Source: Vibrio proteolyticus NBRC 13287 (GTDB lineage: Bacteria; Pseudomonadota; Gammaproteobacteria; Enterobacterales; Vibrionaceae). From it: a stretch of DNA of 64,000 nt. The position numbers and the translations under genes are program-made. Each line of letters starts with the position of its first letter. Within the stretch, counting starts at the first letter, position 1. The stretch lies in NCBI RefSeq assembly GCF_000467125.1, contig NZ_BATJ01000005.1, forward strand, positions 62,001-126,000, in the 5' to 3' direction. The notes below the pieces were generated by a model that searched no databases, had not been told where the DNA came from, and saw only the letters and a program-made list of their open reading frames with translations. Below, piece after piece: positions 1 to 10,018 of this stretch.

Positions 1-1724
1 TACATTCGGTGAACCAATAAAACTTGTAACAAATTCGATTACAGAGCGTATATTACCACCAGTAATGTTGGTCAGAAATTCATTTATATCTTTGTTGCTA
101 TGTAAGGAATTTACTAAAACATCTAAGAATACTGCCAAGTTCTCAGATCTCACGTTACCATAATCAACATTAACTTCTTGGCCTCTGGCTAACCGAGATG
201 CATACCTTAAGCGTTTGGATACAACATCTTCTACTTTAGGTGGGAGTATCGTAAAAATCTTATGAGGGTAAGCGTTTAAAGCTCCCGCACGTTTAGATTT
301 GTAAAAAGTTTGAGGTCTTACAGACAGGAAAACTGTGGCTTTCCATTCTTTTGCAAGTTCTTGAGCGATAATAAAAGCCTGCTGTTGAATATCAAATTCA
401 CGCTGATCGGCATTATCGATACAAATAATTACTTGCTTGTTGTGTTTCTTGGCTATTCTTTCTATTGATTCTTTTATGTGGTTTCTCTTGTTACTTTGCA
501 ATTCATCAAGCTTTTCGTCCAACTTGTCATTATACTTATCAACATTTGAGTCCTTATATTTCCCCCAAATACCCTCGTCGAATATGGCTATGTTTGATTT
601 ATATATATCTTTAATGAAGTCAATGTTGTAAATGTTTATTCCGTACTCATCTAAAAGTTGTTTGTTTATTTGGTCGAGAACCAAATTGTTAATGTCCGTA
701 TCAAGTGTTGCGTTGGAACCCAAATCTATATACACATAAATGATCTTTTAAATTCATTATAGGCGCTATTGTGGTATAGGTTTTTAATAAATGATGTTTT
801 ACCAACACCTACATCGCCTATTAAAACTATAGGACGTCTTGATAATGCCTCCGCTAGAATTTCAGGCGTAAAATTACTACCTTTCTTCGACGATACAGGC
901 GTTGTAGACGGTTGTTGCTCGGTGTTAGAAAAGATTGATGAATAGCGAGCTTCTAATATATTTTTACTAAGTAAGGAATATCGATTAAGTACGCCACTTT
1001 CACAATAGCATTTTTTATAGAAGTCCTTTTCCAATTCTGGATTGTCTACAACATCTTGGATAAATAGCTCTGATAGTTGTCGCAAATTTATCTGTATATC
1101 ACTTGGATATCTTATTTTAGGATAGTCTATAAGTTTCGTAGATAATTTTGATGGTAGAGACGTGTCACCAATGGTAAGTTTTCGTATAAGGCGCTTGTCA
1201 TCTACGCCATGTCTAGACAGGCAGTTCCACGCTTCATTGAAATTGTCATACATGTGCAATAGAGAAGTGAATATCAATGCGCTTCCTTCATCTACATTTA
1301 TACCATCGATGCGAGTGCCTAAAAATGCGACATACTGATGGCCATTCGTAACCACGGCGATAGGAACGCCGCGTCTAGCACAATAGTTTGCAGCTTGTTC
1401 CATCGCAGATTTTAAATTCGGGCTTGCTTGATATAGGGTTTGAATAGGAAGAGTGGAGTTTGATGAAATGCCAGCGGGTATTTCAAATCCGATACCTTCT
1501 CTTTTTGCTTCAACAATGACCCGACGTGGGTGGCCAAGTTCATAATCAGTGAAACCGTTACTGGACTTATGATGCTCAACTTCTATGAAATCTTCCCAAT
1601 CAAGACATTCTTTCAAAACCGTATCAATGATATGGAATCTTGTCTGGGCTTCGTTCATATTTGATTCTGATTCGTTGGCTATGAGTTCGCCCAATCGTCT
1701 CTTTGCATCGTGTAGTGATAACAT
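1..1724 (-). pseudogene. Nuclease-NTPase (defence-type), frameshifted and cut by the window edge
   Basis: Starts at ATG 1724. The first frame runs to a stop at 726 (332 residues), but the reading continues without any stop to base 1 in another frame that becomes open near 738. Restoring one base in the run of four T (746-749 on the + strand) joins the two frames into one protein. Residues 40-75 hold a PD-(D/E)xK-like pattern (D60, E72-x-K74, as in HsdR N-terminal nucleases). Residues 303-310 are a Walker A (GDVGVGKT). The second frame supplies a Walker B (VIICIDNAD, near 415-360), a sensor-like SVRPQTF (near 330-310) and GGNIRSVIEF at the window edge. Nuclease followed by a STAND/AAA-type ATPase is a known anti-phage layout (Avs-like proteins); that function is inference. 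The frameshift may be real decay or a sequencing error. The C-terminal part, usually the sensor, is outside the window. Confidence 0.7.
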
Positions 1725-1744
1725 AGTATTACCTGCTAGCCATT

Positions 1745-1826
1745 GTTTTACTTACATAAGTAAAACATCATATACCCCTAGGCTCATAGGGGTTAGCTGA
1801 ATTTTTGAGCAATCTCAAAAATTCAG
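1745..1826. repeat. Three consecutive inverted repeats upstream of the nuclease-NTPase gene
   Basis: Read directly: (1) 10-bp arms GTTTTACTTA and TAAGTAAAAC at 1745-1754 and 1757-1766 around CA; (2) 7-bp arms ACCCCTA and TAGGGGT at 1774-1780 and 1787-1793; (3) 13-bp arms CTGAATTTTTGAG and CTCAAAAATTCAG at 1797-1809 and 1814-1826 with loop CAAT. All arms are perfect. They lie 21-102 bp upstream of the start at 1724, where an operator or attenuator would be. None has a T tract typical of a terminator. Confidence 0.75.
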
Positions 1827-2149
1827 AGGTGTATCACCAGCGCAGACAAGAATCGTACATGTTTTAAACGCCTAATCACGGGGGTCACACAGCGAGCAGC
1901 ATTAGAAAAATGGATAACTTTTAATAGGGCAAAAGTGCATGAACAGTATTTGAATGAGTAAAAGATCTAACGCATAAAGGGGCAAAACCGAGTTATCAAC
2001 TTAAACTTACCAACCTATCATTTCATCCCACATCACTACGCAATATAGGACATCAAAATCAAAGACAAAGCGCGAGTATCGATTATTTACATATCGTGAA
2101 TAATGTTCGAAACACAGCGACGCGACGCCGCCATGTATGAAAGCAAGGG
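1827..2149. other. Intergenic stretch without recognised gene
   Basis: About 320 bp between the defence-type gene and the end of puuR. No convincing reading frame, RNA gene or terminator seen on either strand. It marks the junction between an accessory gene and the polyamine operon. Confidence 0.5.
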
Positions 2150-2707
2150 TTAAAATGTGGGAGGAGTGGAAGCGCTGATCAGCTCGCATTCGAGGCGACT
2201 TTTGTTACGGAAACGGTGCGGCTTACGGGTTTCGAAGTAGTATGAATCACCAGCTTTCAGCACCCGGGTTTGGTTGCCAACCGTGATTTCGATTTCGCCG
2301 CGTAAGATAACACCGCCCTCTTCGCCGTCGTGCTGCATAAAATCGGTTCCGGTATCGGCGCCTGGCGGATAAATCTCACGCATGATGGCGAGTTGCCGCC
2401 CTTCCCTTTTGGCGCCCACCAGCCACAGTTGGAGGCTGCCATCACCGAGGTCGGTCAATTGTTCCGGGGAGAAGAAGATTTCATCGTGCTGCGTTTCGAC
2501 ATCCAGCGTGAAGAACTCGCCCATGGAGATCGGAATCGCATCGAGTATTTTTTTCAATGAACCCACCGATGGGTTAACCTGATTTTGTTCGATCTGAGAG
2601 ATCATGGAGTTGGTCACTCCGCTGCGTTTAGCCAGCTCCCGCTGTGATAAGCCACGCATGGTACGTATTGTTTTCAGCTGTTTTCCCACATCCATGTCTC
2701 TATCCAT
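2150..2707 (-). CDS. puuR: PuuR-type transcriptional regulator (XRE helix-turn-helix plus cupin)
   Basis: 185 residues, the same length as E. coli PuuR, the putrescine-responsive repressor. Residues about 11-65 form an XRE helix-turn-helix (GLSQRELAKRSGVTNSMISQ); residues about 110-180 form a cupin domain (HDGEEGGVILRGE, then GDSYYFETRKPHRF), and the protein ends in a PuuR-like STPPTF. The start is supported by GAGAAGG eight bases upstream. It is the last gene of the leftward polyamine operon, about 95 bp after potI. A repressor at the end of the operon it probably controls suggests negative feedback; the operator was not identified. A GC-rich inverted repeat (2731-2738 and 2754-2761) lies just upstream. 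Confidence 0.88.
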   Translation of the reverse strand: MDRDMDVGKQLKTIRTMRGLSQRELAKRSGVTNSMISQIEQNQVNPSVGSLKKILDAIPISMGEFFTLDVETQHDEIFFSPEQLTDLGDGSLQLWLVGAKREGRQLAIMREIYPPGADTGTDFMQHDGEEGGVILRGEIEITVGNQTRVLKAGDSYYFETRKPHRFRNKSRLECELISASTPPTF

Positions 2708-2800
2708 GCTGCTACCTTCTCGTTGTTATTCGCGCCCCAGATGCCGGGCAAAAGGGGCGCGTATTGTTATTGTATGTCGATGACTGGCCTTGCCCGTAAG

Positions 2801-3643
2801 CTATTGAAGACCCATCTTTATCTCCTGCAAGCGGCGTTTCTCGGCTTTTGCCATCACCCACCAGGCTATAAACGTAGCACAGGATACCGCCAGAATGATC
2901 AGCGTCGCCAATGCGTTGATTTTCGGGCTCACCCCCAAACGCACACTAGAGAATACCACCATCGGCAAGGTCGTCGCGCTCGGACCGGACACAAAACTTG
3001 CGATCACCAGATCATCCAGTGACAGTGTAAACGCCAGCAACCAGCCCGCCACGATCGCCGGAGCAATGCTGGGTAGTGTGATTTGGAAAAACACTTTCCA
3101 GGGCGGTGCGCCCAGATCCATGGCCGCTTCTTCAATTGAGCGATCAACCTCTTGCAAACGCGAACTGACCACCACCGTGACGTACGCGGTACAGAAGGTC
3201 ACATGCGCAATCCAGATGGTCATCATCCCGCGGTGGCTGAACAGGTCAAACACTTGCCCGAGTGCGATAAACAACAGCAACAGCGATAACCCGGTAATGA
3301 CTTCCGGCATGACCAATGGTGCGGTGATCATAAACGCAAAGCCAGTTTCACCGCGGAACTTGCCAAAGCGGTTTAACACAAACGCGGCGATGGTACCGAG
3401 CACCACCGCAGCGCTCGCCGACAAAAAACCAATCAGCAGGCTCAGTTTTACCCCGCCCATCAACAAGTCATCTTGCAGCAGTTCGAAGTACCATTTTACC
3501 GAAAACCCAGACCAGACCGTCACCAGGCGGTTTTCATTGAACGAGTAGATAATCAGGATCAGGATCGGTAGATACAGAAAGGTCAGACCGGCTCCGAGAA
3601 TCACCCATTTCCATCGGGTGTTGTAAACGGGAATACTGTTCAT
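2801..3643 (-). CDS. potI: Polyamine ABC transporter permease (PotI/PotC type)
   Basis: 280-residue inner-membrane permease with about six hydrophobic helices. The cytoplasmic EAA loop (EEAAMDLGAPPWKVFFQITL, near residues 170-190) that contacts the ATPase is intact. It forms the second half of the permease pair with PotH. Its ATG overlaps the potH stop as ATGA (3640-3643), indicating translational coupling. By position it corresponds to SpuH of the Pseudomonas spu operon. Substrate is inferred as putrescine or spermidine from the neighbouring catabolic genes. Confidence 0.9.
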   Translation of the reverse strand: MNSIPVYNTRWKWVILGAGLTFLYLPILILIIYSFNENRLVTVWSGFSVKWYFELLQDDLLMGGVKLSLLIGFLSASAAVVLGTIAAFVLNRFGKFRGETGFAFMITAPLVMPEVITGLSLLLLFIALGQVFDLFSHRGMMTIWIAHVTFCTAYVTVVVSSRLQEVDRSIEEAAMDLGAPPWKVFFQITLPSIAPAIVAGWLLAFTLSLDDLVIASFVSGPSATTLPMVVFSSVRLGVSPKINALATLIILAVSCATFIAWWVMAKAEKRRLQEIKMGLQ

Positions 3644-4557
3644 CCTTGTGCCTCCAGCTCACGTTTCTGATAGCGATGGAACCACAGGATCGGCACCATC
3701 AGGATAAGCAACATCACCGTTGCCACGGCCGAAGCGACTGGCCAGTCTCGGTTGTTGAAAAACTCCTGCCACAAGACTTTACCGATCAGAATCGAATCCG
3801 GACCGCCGAGCAATTCAGGAATCACAAACTCACCCACCGCTGGTATGAACACCAGCATGGAGCCGGCGATGATACCCGCACGGGTCAGCGGCACCAGAAT
3901 ACTGAACAGCGTGGTAAACGGCTTAGCGCCTAAGTCGCTGGCCGCTTCAATCAATGAGTAATCCACTCGCATCAAAGCGGTATACAGAGGCAATACCATA
4001 AACGGCAGATAGGTGTACACAATTCCAATGTACACCGCCCAGTCGGTGTGCAAGATGCGCAGTGGCTCATCGAGAATACCGAAAGTCATCAACATGTTAT
4101 TAAGCAGACCATTGTTTTTCAGTATCCCGATCCAGGCGTAGACGCGGATCAAAAAACTGGTCCAGGACGGCAATATGATCAGCATCAGCAGAACATTACG
4201 TGTCGATGGTTTGGAATGCACGATGGCCCAGGCGAGCGGAAAACCGATCAGCAGACACAGTAACGTTGACACCAGAGCAATCCGGATGGAGTGCAGGTAT
4301 GAGGAAATGTACAGATCATCTTCAAACAGATACTGATAGTTACCAATATTGAGTAGCAGGCGAATTTGTTGTTCTGCGTAAGTGACCAGCTCTGAATAGG
4401 GTGGAATGGAGATCTGCGCCTCCGCAAAACTGATCTTAAGTACAATCAGAAACGGCAGCATAAAGAACAACATCAACCAGCCATACGGCACGGCCAGAAG
4501 CAGGCATTTTGGCGTGGGAATAATACGCCAAATTTTGAGTTTGGCTGGTTTCTTCAT
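3640..4557 (-). CDS. potH: Polyamine ABC transporter permease (PotH type)
   Basis: 305 residues from ATG 4557, which overlaps the potG stop as ATGA. An in-frame GTG 36 bases upstream (4593) would give 317 residues, but it lies inside potG without a better ribosome site. Closely resembles E. coli PotH: the segments SKPSTRN, LPSWTSFLIRVYAWIGILKN and FVIPELLGGPDSILIG are characteristic, and the EAA loop reads EAASDLGAKPFTTLFSILVP. About six membrane helices. Works with PotI, PotG and the binding protein to import putrescine-type polyamines across the inner membrane. Confidence 0.88.
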   Translation of the reverse strand: MKKPAKLKIWRIIPTPKCLLLAVPYGWLMLFFMLPFLIVLKISFAEAQISIPPYSELVTYAEQQIRLLLNIGNYQYLFEDDLYISSYLHSIRIALVSTLLCLLIGFPLAWAIVHSKPSTRNVLLMLIILPSWTSFLIRVYAWIGILKNNGLLNNMLMTFGILDEPLRILHTDWAVYIGIVYTYLPFMVLPLYTALMRVDYSLIEAASDLGAKPFTTLFSILVPLTRAGIIAGSMLVFIPAVGEFVIPELLGGPDSILIGKVLWQEFFNNRDWPVASAVATVMLLILMVPILWFHRYQKRELEAQG

Positions 4558-5696
4558 ATCTTCAGTACCACGCAACTTTCCATGTCCCAACACAGATTGA
4601 CTTTCTGCTCCCAGGTTGGCATGCCTTTACGCAGCCGCGACGTATTCTGTAACGTGGCGGTCACCAGCTTGCCCGACGCCAGACGCACATGATAAATGGA
4701 CTGATTGCCCATATAAGCGATGTCTTCCACCACCCCACTGCAACTGTTGGCGCCGTGATGAATGTTGTCGCACAGCGTCATTTTTTCCGGGCGAACCGCA
4801 ATCATCACCGGAATACCCGGCGCACCGGAAATGCCATGATTCACAAAGATAGGCTGAGGCAGATCCGGGCTGCGTACAGAAGATTGGTCGTTCTGGTTGG
4901 TCTCCAGCGTTCCTTCAAAGATATTCACTTTGCCGATGAAGCTGGCGGCAAACTTCGAGTTCGGGTGCTCGTACACGTCGGTTGGCGAGCCAATCTGGAC
5001 AAACTGCCCTTTGTTCATGATCGCAATACGACTAGCCATGGTCATCGCTTCTTCCTGATCGTGCGTTACCATCACGCAGGTCACCCCGACCCGTTCAAGA
5101 ATATCGACTACTTCAAGCTGCATCTTCTCACGCAGGTTTTTATCCAGCGCCCCCATAGGTTCATCCAAGAGCAGCAATTTGGGCTTTTTCGCCAAGCTGC
5201 GCGCCAGTGCGACCCGTTGACGCTGACCACCCGACAACTGATGAGGCTTACGTTTGGCGTAATCCGCCATATGGACCAGATCGAGCATCTGCTTGACCGT
5301 CGCTTCGATCTCTTTGGCGGGTAAGCCGTCTTGCTTGAGGCCGAACGCGATGTTGCCGGCAACCGTCATATGCGGGAATAGCGCGTACGACTGGAACATC
5401 ATGTTCACCGGACGGCGATAAGGGGGAATATCGGCCAAGTCTTCACCATCGAGAATGATCTGTCCGGCGGTGGGTTGTTCAAAACCGGCTAACATGCGCA
5501 ATAAAGTGGATTTACCACACCCTGATGCGCCCAGCAGCGCGAAAATTTCGCCCTGATTAATGGTCAGGTCCACGGCGTCAACAGCAAGGTGGCCATCAAA
5601 ATCTTTGGTCAGCCCGCGTATCTCCAGCAGCGGTTTCGGCGTCTTTGGCTCAGAATAATTATGAGAAAGGTCGGTATCGATTGACATCACTGTCAT
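4554..5696 (-). CDS. potG: Polyamine ABC transporter ATP-binding protein
   Basis: 380 residues from ATG 5696, chosen because GGAGAT lies seven bases upstream; a longer in-frame start at 5726 would fall inside the preceding hairpin. Walker A GASGCGKST near residues 56-64, signature LSGGQRQR near 153-160, Walker B LLLLDEP near 174-180, H-loop in MVTHDQEEAM. A C-terminal TOBE-like domain follows about residue 290, as in E. coli PotG (377 residues). It energises the PotH-PotI permease. It is separated from the binding-protein gene by a terminator-like hairpin (5707-5738), so its expression is probably lower than that of potF. Confidence 0.9.
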   Translation of the reverse strand: MTVMSIDTDLSHNYSEPKTPKPLLEIRGLTKDFDGHLAVDAVDLTINQGEIFALLGASGCGKSTLLRMLAGFEQPTAGQIILDGEDLADIPPYRRPVNMMFQSYALFPHMTVAGNIAFGLKQDGLPAKEIEATVKQMLDLVHMADYAKRKPHQLSGGQRQRVALARSLAKKPKLLLLDEPMGALDKNLREKMQLEVVDILERVGVTCVMVTHDQEEAMTMASRIAIMNKGQFVQIGSPTDVYEHPNSKFAASFIGKVNIFEGTLETNQNDQSSVRSPDLPQPIFVNHGISGAPGIPVMIAVRPEKMTLCDNIHHGANSCSGVVEDIAYMGNQSIYHVRLASGKLVTATLQNTSRLRKGMPTWEQKVNLCWDMESCVVLKI

Positions 5697-5706
5697 GCTG
5701 ATCTCC

Positions 5707-5738
5707 AAAACAAAAACGGCGACCAATAACAGGTCGCC
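5707..5738 (-). terminator. Intercistronic hairpin with T tract between potF and potG
   Basis: In transcript direction, GGCGACC (5738-5732) and GGTCGCC (5724-5718) form a perfect 7-bp stem with a 7-nt loop, followed by GTTTTTGTTTT. This looks like a partial terminator or 3-prime protector inside the operon, allowing more binding protein than transporter to be made. Confidence 0.7.
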
Positions 5739-5750
5739 AAATTGTGCTGA

Positions 5751-6902
<1,152 letters not shown>

Positions 6903-6906
6903 TCAA

Positions 6907-8256
6907 CTACTGCTGAACGTCGGCGAGCGTTTTATCCAGTGCGAGTTTTGCCAGATCAACCAGTTGGTCGATCTCTTCCTTGCTGATCACCAGCGGTGGT
7001 GAACAAATCATCGAGTCGCCGACCGCACGCAGCACTACGCCACTGGCAAAACAGTGTTCGCGGCAGCGGGTGCCAACATCGATCTCTTTGGCAAAGCGGG
7101 CGTGTGTGGCTTTGTCTTTCACCAGTTCTATCGCCCCGACTAAGCCTTTGCTGCGCGCTTCCCCGACTAAAGGATGCTCAGCCAACTCAGCCCAGCGGCT
7201 GGCAAAATAAGGGGCAATCTCTTCTCTAACGCGGCTGACAATATTGAGACGTTGCATCTCTTTGATATTGGCAATAGCAACCGCACAGGCCGCAGGGTGG
7301 CCTGAATAGGTAAAGCCATGGGCGAACTCGGTATCTGCATCCGTGAGCACCTCGGCAACATGGTCACGCACCATAACACCGCCCAACGGCAGGTAACCGG
7401 ACGTAATGCCTTTCGCCATGCACATCAAATCCGGTCTGATGTTGTATGTTTGGCTGGCAAACCATTCACCGGTTCGGCCGAAACCACAAATGACTTCATC
7501 AACCACCAACAGAATGTCGTATTTGTCACAAATGCGCTGAATCTCAGGCCAGTAGCTGTCTGGTGGAATGATCACGCCACCGGCGCCCTGGATAGGCTCA
7601 GCAATAAAGGCCGCCACATTGTCTTCACCCAACTCAAGAATTTTCGCTTCCAGTTGGCGTGCGCGCTCAAGACCAAACTCGTTGGCATCCATACCCTGAC
7701 CTTCACCGAAGTGATACGGTTGATCGATATGGACAATGTTCGGTAGAGGTAAGCCACCCTGCGCATGCATAAACGCCATGCCACCTAAACTGGCACCAGC
7801 CATGGTACTGCCGTGATAGGCATTTTTGCGACTGATGATGGTTTGTTTGGAGAGTTTGCCTTTGCTGGCCCAGTAATGGCGAACCATACGCACCACTGTG
7901 TCATTACACTCAGAGCCGGAGCCTGTAAAGAAAACATGATTCATGCCTTCTGGCGTGATTTCCGCCAGCAGCGTCGACAGCTCAACCGCCGGTGGATGGG
8001 TGGTCTGGAAAAACAGGTTGTAATAAGGCAGTTGGTGTAACTGCTCGGTCGCCGCATCAATCAGCGGCTGACAGTCGTAGCCCATGTTCACACACCACAA
8101 GCCCGCCATACCATCCAGAATCCGGTTGTCGTTTTCGTCATAAATGTACACGCCTTTCGCGCGCTTGATGACACGAGAACCTTTTTGATTCAGTGCTTTA
8201 AAGTTAGTAAACGGGTGCAGGCAGTGTGCACTGTCTTGTTCAATCCATTTAGACAT
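6907..8256 (-). CDS. spuC: Polyamine:pyruvate aminotransferase (SpuC-like, class III PLP enzyme)
   Basis: 449 residues. Class III aminotransferase features: FTGSGSECNDT (110-119) for cofactor phosphate binding, D253 in VVDEVICGFGRTG, and the PLP lysine K282 in CMAKGITSGYLPLG. The sequence style matches Pseudomonas SpuC, which moves an amino group from putrescine, cadaverine or related amines to pyruvate. It sits between a glutamylpolyamine synthetase gene (37 bp upstream) and the binding protein, an order close to the Pseudomonas spu locus. This gives the cell a transamination route next to the gamma-glutamyl oxidase route encoded by puuAB. Exact amine donor is inferred. Confidence 0.85.
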   Translation of the reverse strand: MSKWIEQDSAHCLHPFTNFKALNQKGSRVIKRAKGVYIYDENDNRILDGMAGLWCVNMGYDCQPLIDAATEQLHQLPYYNLFFQTTHPPAVELSTLLAEITPEGMNHVFFTGSGSECNDTVVRMVRHYWASKGKLSKQTIISRKNAYHGSTMAGASLGGMAFMHAQGGLPLPNIVHIDQPYHFGEGQGMDANEFGLERARQLEAKILELGEDNVAAFIAEPIQGAGGVIIPPDSYWPEIQRICDKYDILLVVDEVICGFGRTGEWFASQTYNIRPDLMCMAKGITSGYLPLGGVMVRDHVAEVLTDADTEFAHGFTYSGHPAACAVAIANIKEMQRLNIVSRVREEIAPYFASRWAELAEHPLVGEARSKGLVGAIELVKDKATHARFAKEIDVGTRCREHCFASGVVLRAVGDSMICSPPLVISKEEIDQLVDLAKLALDKTLADVQQ

Positions 8257-8293
8257 AGTTTTTTCCCATCTGACATTTAAATCAATTTTCTAT

Positions 8294-9625
8294 TTAAACA
8301 TTGAGCAGTAAGAACTCACGTTCCCAGGAGCTGATCACCTGGAAGAAGGTTTTGTATTCTTTACGTTTGATGGCAACGTAAGCGGATACAAAGCGGTCCC
8401 CAAGAATTTCACGCAGTTCGTCGCAGCTCTCCAGCAACATCAGCGCCTCTTCTAAGGTGTGAGGCAGTGAATATGGCCCGGTACTCACGTCCTCCGTGCA
8501 CTTTTCAGTCGGCTTTAGCTTCTCTTTCATACCGAGATAACCACAAGCCAGTGTCAGCGCCATCGCCAGATAAGGGTTGGCGTCAGCGCCGGCATAACGG
8601 TTTTCTATCCGGCGTGATTCTTGGTCGGAAACTGGCACGCGCAATCCGACCGTGCGATTGTCTTCACCCCACGCCACGTTGGTAGGCGCCGATTCACCAA
8701 ACACCAGACGGCGATACGAGTTCACGTTTGGCGCAAAAAAGGCAATCGCCGCGGGCGTATACTTCTGCATGCCTGCGATGTAATTCAGAAACAGTTCGCT
8801 GTTGGAACCATCTTCATTGGCAAACAGGTTTTTGCCGCCTTTATCGACCAGGCTCTGGTGAATGTGCATTGCACTGCCCGGCTCATCTTCCATCGGTTTT
8901 GCCATAAAGGTGGCGTACACGTCGTGACGCAGCGCCGCTTCACGCACCGTGCGTTTGAACAGAAACACCTGATCCGCCAGGTCGAGAGGTTGGCCGTGGT
9001 CGAAATTCAGTTCCATCTGCGCCGCGCCGGATTCGTGCACCAGCGTATCTACGTCGAGCCCCTGCATTTCGCAGTAGTCGTACATGTCCTCAAAGATGGG
9101 GTCGAACTCGTTAACCGCGTCAATACTGAACGACTGACGCGCGGTTTCCGGGCGGCCATTGCGGCCGACAGGCGGCTCCAGCGGGTAATCCCAGTCGAGG
9201 TTCTTTTTGACCAGAAAAAATTCCAGCTCAGGTGCCACTATCGGCTGCCAGCCTTCTTTCTCGTACAGGCTCAGTACGCGTCTTAATACCGCACGCGGAG
9301 AAATTTCCACTGGGTCGCCTTCCACTGTCAGGCAATCGTGAATCACCTGAGCTGTTGGGTCTTTGGTCCAGGGGACAAATCGGATTGTGTTCGGATCCGG
9401 TTCCAGCGTCATGTCCTTCTCAGTCAGATCGATCATGCTTTCATCGTCTGGCCAATCTCCGGTCACGGTCTGGAAAAAAACCACTTCGGGAAGACGCATG
9501 CCCCCCTCCCGAAGAAATTTTTTCGCTGGCATGATTTTCCCTCTCGCATTACCAGTCATGTCCGGAAACAGACACTCAACCTCCGTAATTCGATTCTCTT
9601 CAATCCATTTCTTAATCGTTTCCAT
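8294..9625 (-). CDS. Glutamine-synthetase-like glutamylpolyamine synthetase (SpuI/PuuA family)
   Basis: 443 residues, a type I glutamine synthetase relative. The N-terminal half carries ECLFPDMTGNARGKIMPAK, the catalytic half has EDEPGSAMHIHQSL (metal and substrate histidine loop) and IENRYAGADANPYLAMA, typical of the PuuA/SpuI/SpuB branch that ligates glutamate to a polyamine amino group using ATP. First gene of the leftward operon, AAGGA before ATG 9625. It is only a distant paralogue of the second synthetase at 10019. Two different ligases suggest different preferred amines (for example spermidine and putrescine); that division is inference. Confidence 0.85.
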   Translation of the reverse strand: METIKKWIEENRITEVECLFPDMTGNARGKIMPAKKFLREGGMRLPEVVFFQTVTGDWPDDESMIDLTEKDMTLEPDPNTIRFVPWTKDPTAQVIHDCLTVEGDPVEISPRAVLRRVLSLYEKEGWQPIVAPELEFFLVKKNLDWDYPLEPPVGRNGRPETARQSFSIDAVNEFDPIFEDMYDYCEMQGLDVDTLVHESGAAQMELNFDHGQPLDLADQVFLFKRTVREAALRHDVYATFMAKPMEDEPGSAMHIHQSLVDKGGKNLFANEDGSNSELFLNYIAGMQKYTPAAIAFFAPNVNSYRRLVFGESAPTNVAWGEDNRTVGLRVPVSDQESRRIENRYAGADANPYLAMALTLACGYLGMKEKLKPTEKCTEDVSTGPYSLPHTLEEALMLLESCDELREILGDRFVSAYVAIKRKEYKTFFQVISSWEREFLLLNV

Positions 9626-10018
9626 AAATCCTTCTTTGTTCAGCTATTGGCGTTTTGTGTGTAAAACTGGCTTCACTTTGTTGGACTACCCTGTTTGGGT
9701 ATCCACCCTGTGGTTAAAAGAACACTAACGTTCTGACTTTAGGTGAATAAATCTGAAAATCGCGTCTTTTCGGCCCAGGTCGACAATGACGAAAATATCA
9801 CTATCTGATAATTAGCATTGGCCTCAACCTGTTTAAAAGTCAACCGAGCATGTTAAATATTTTGTAATTAATGGGACTTAAATTAACATTTTAGTTACAT
9901 TGGTGTTGTAATTTACTAAACATCAGGTATATGGTTAAAAAGCAAGCAATGTCGTCTGCAAGCTCTTCGGAGCCTTATAAAACAAGGAAATGTTTTACGT
10001 TAGCGTGGAGGAAGCACT
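9626..10018. promoter_or_regulatory. Divergent promoter region between the spu-like operon and puuAB
   Basis: 393 bp with no gene. It must hold promoters for both polyamine transcripts. On the + strand, ATGTTAA (9850-9856) and TTAACAT (9883-9889) are inverted relative to each other, and GTTACA at 9894-9899 with TAAACA at 9917-9922 (17-bp gap) could be a weak promoter for puuA. The 19-bp motif shared with the bkd promoter lies at 9883-9901. TACCC-TGTTT-GGGTA near 9687-9701 is another short inverted repeat. Confidence 0.6.
9883..9901 (+). promoter_or_regulatory. 19-bp motif shared with the bkd promoter region
   Basis: TTAACATTTTAGTTACATT here and TTAACACTTTAGTTACACT at 13165-13183 agree at 17 of 19 positions in the same orientation. 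It lies 118 bp before the puuA start. Candidate binding site for a shared regulator; the protein is unknown. Confidence 0.5.

Noticed and set aside
2731..2761. GC-rich inverted repeat between potI and puuR as a terminator
   Set aside because: Arms are perfect but the loop is 15 nt and no T tract follows, so it is noted only beside puuR.
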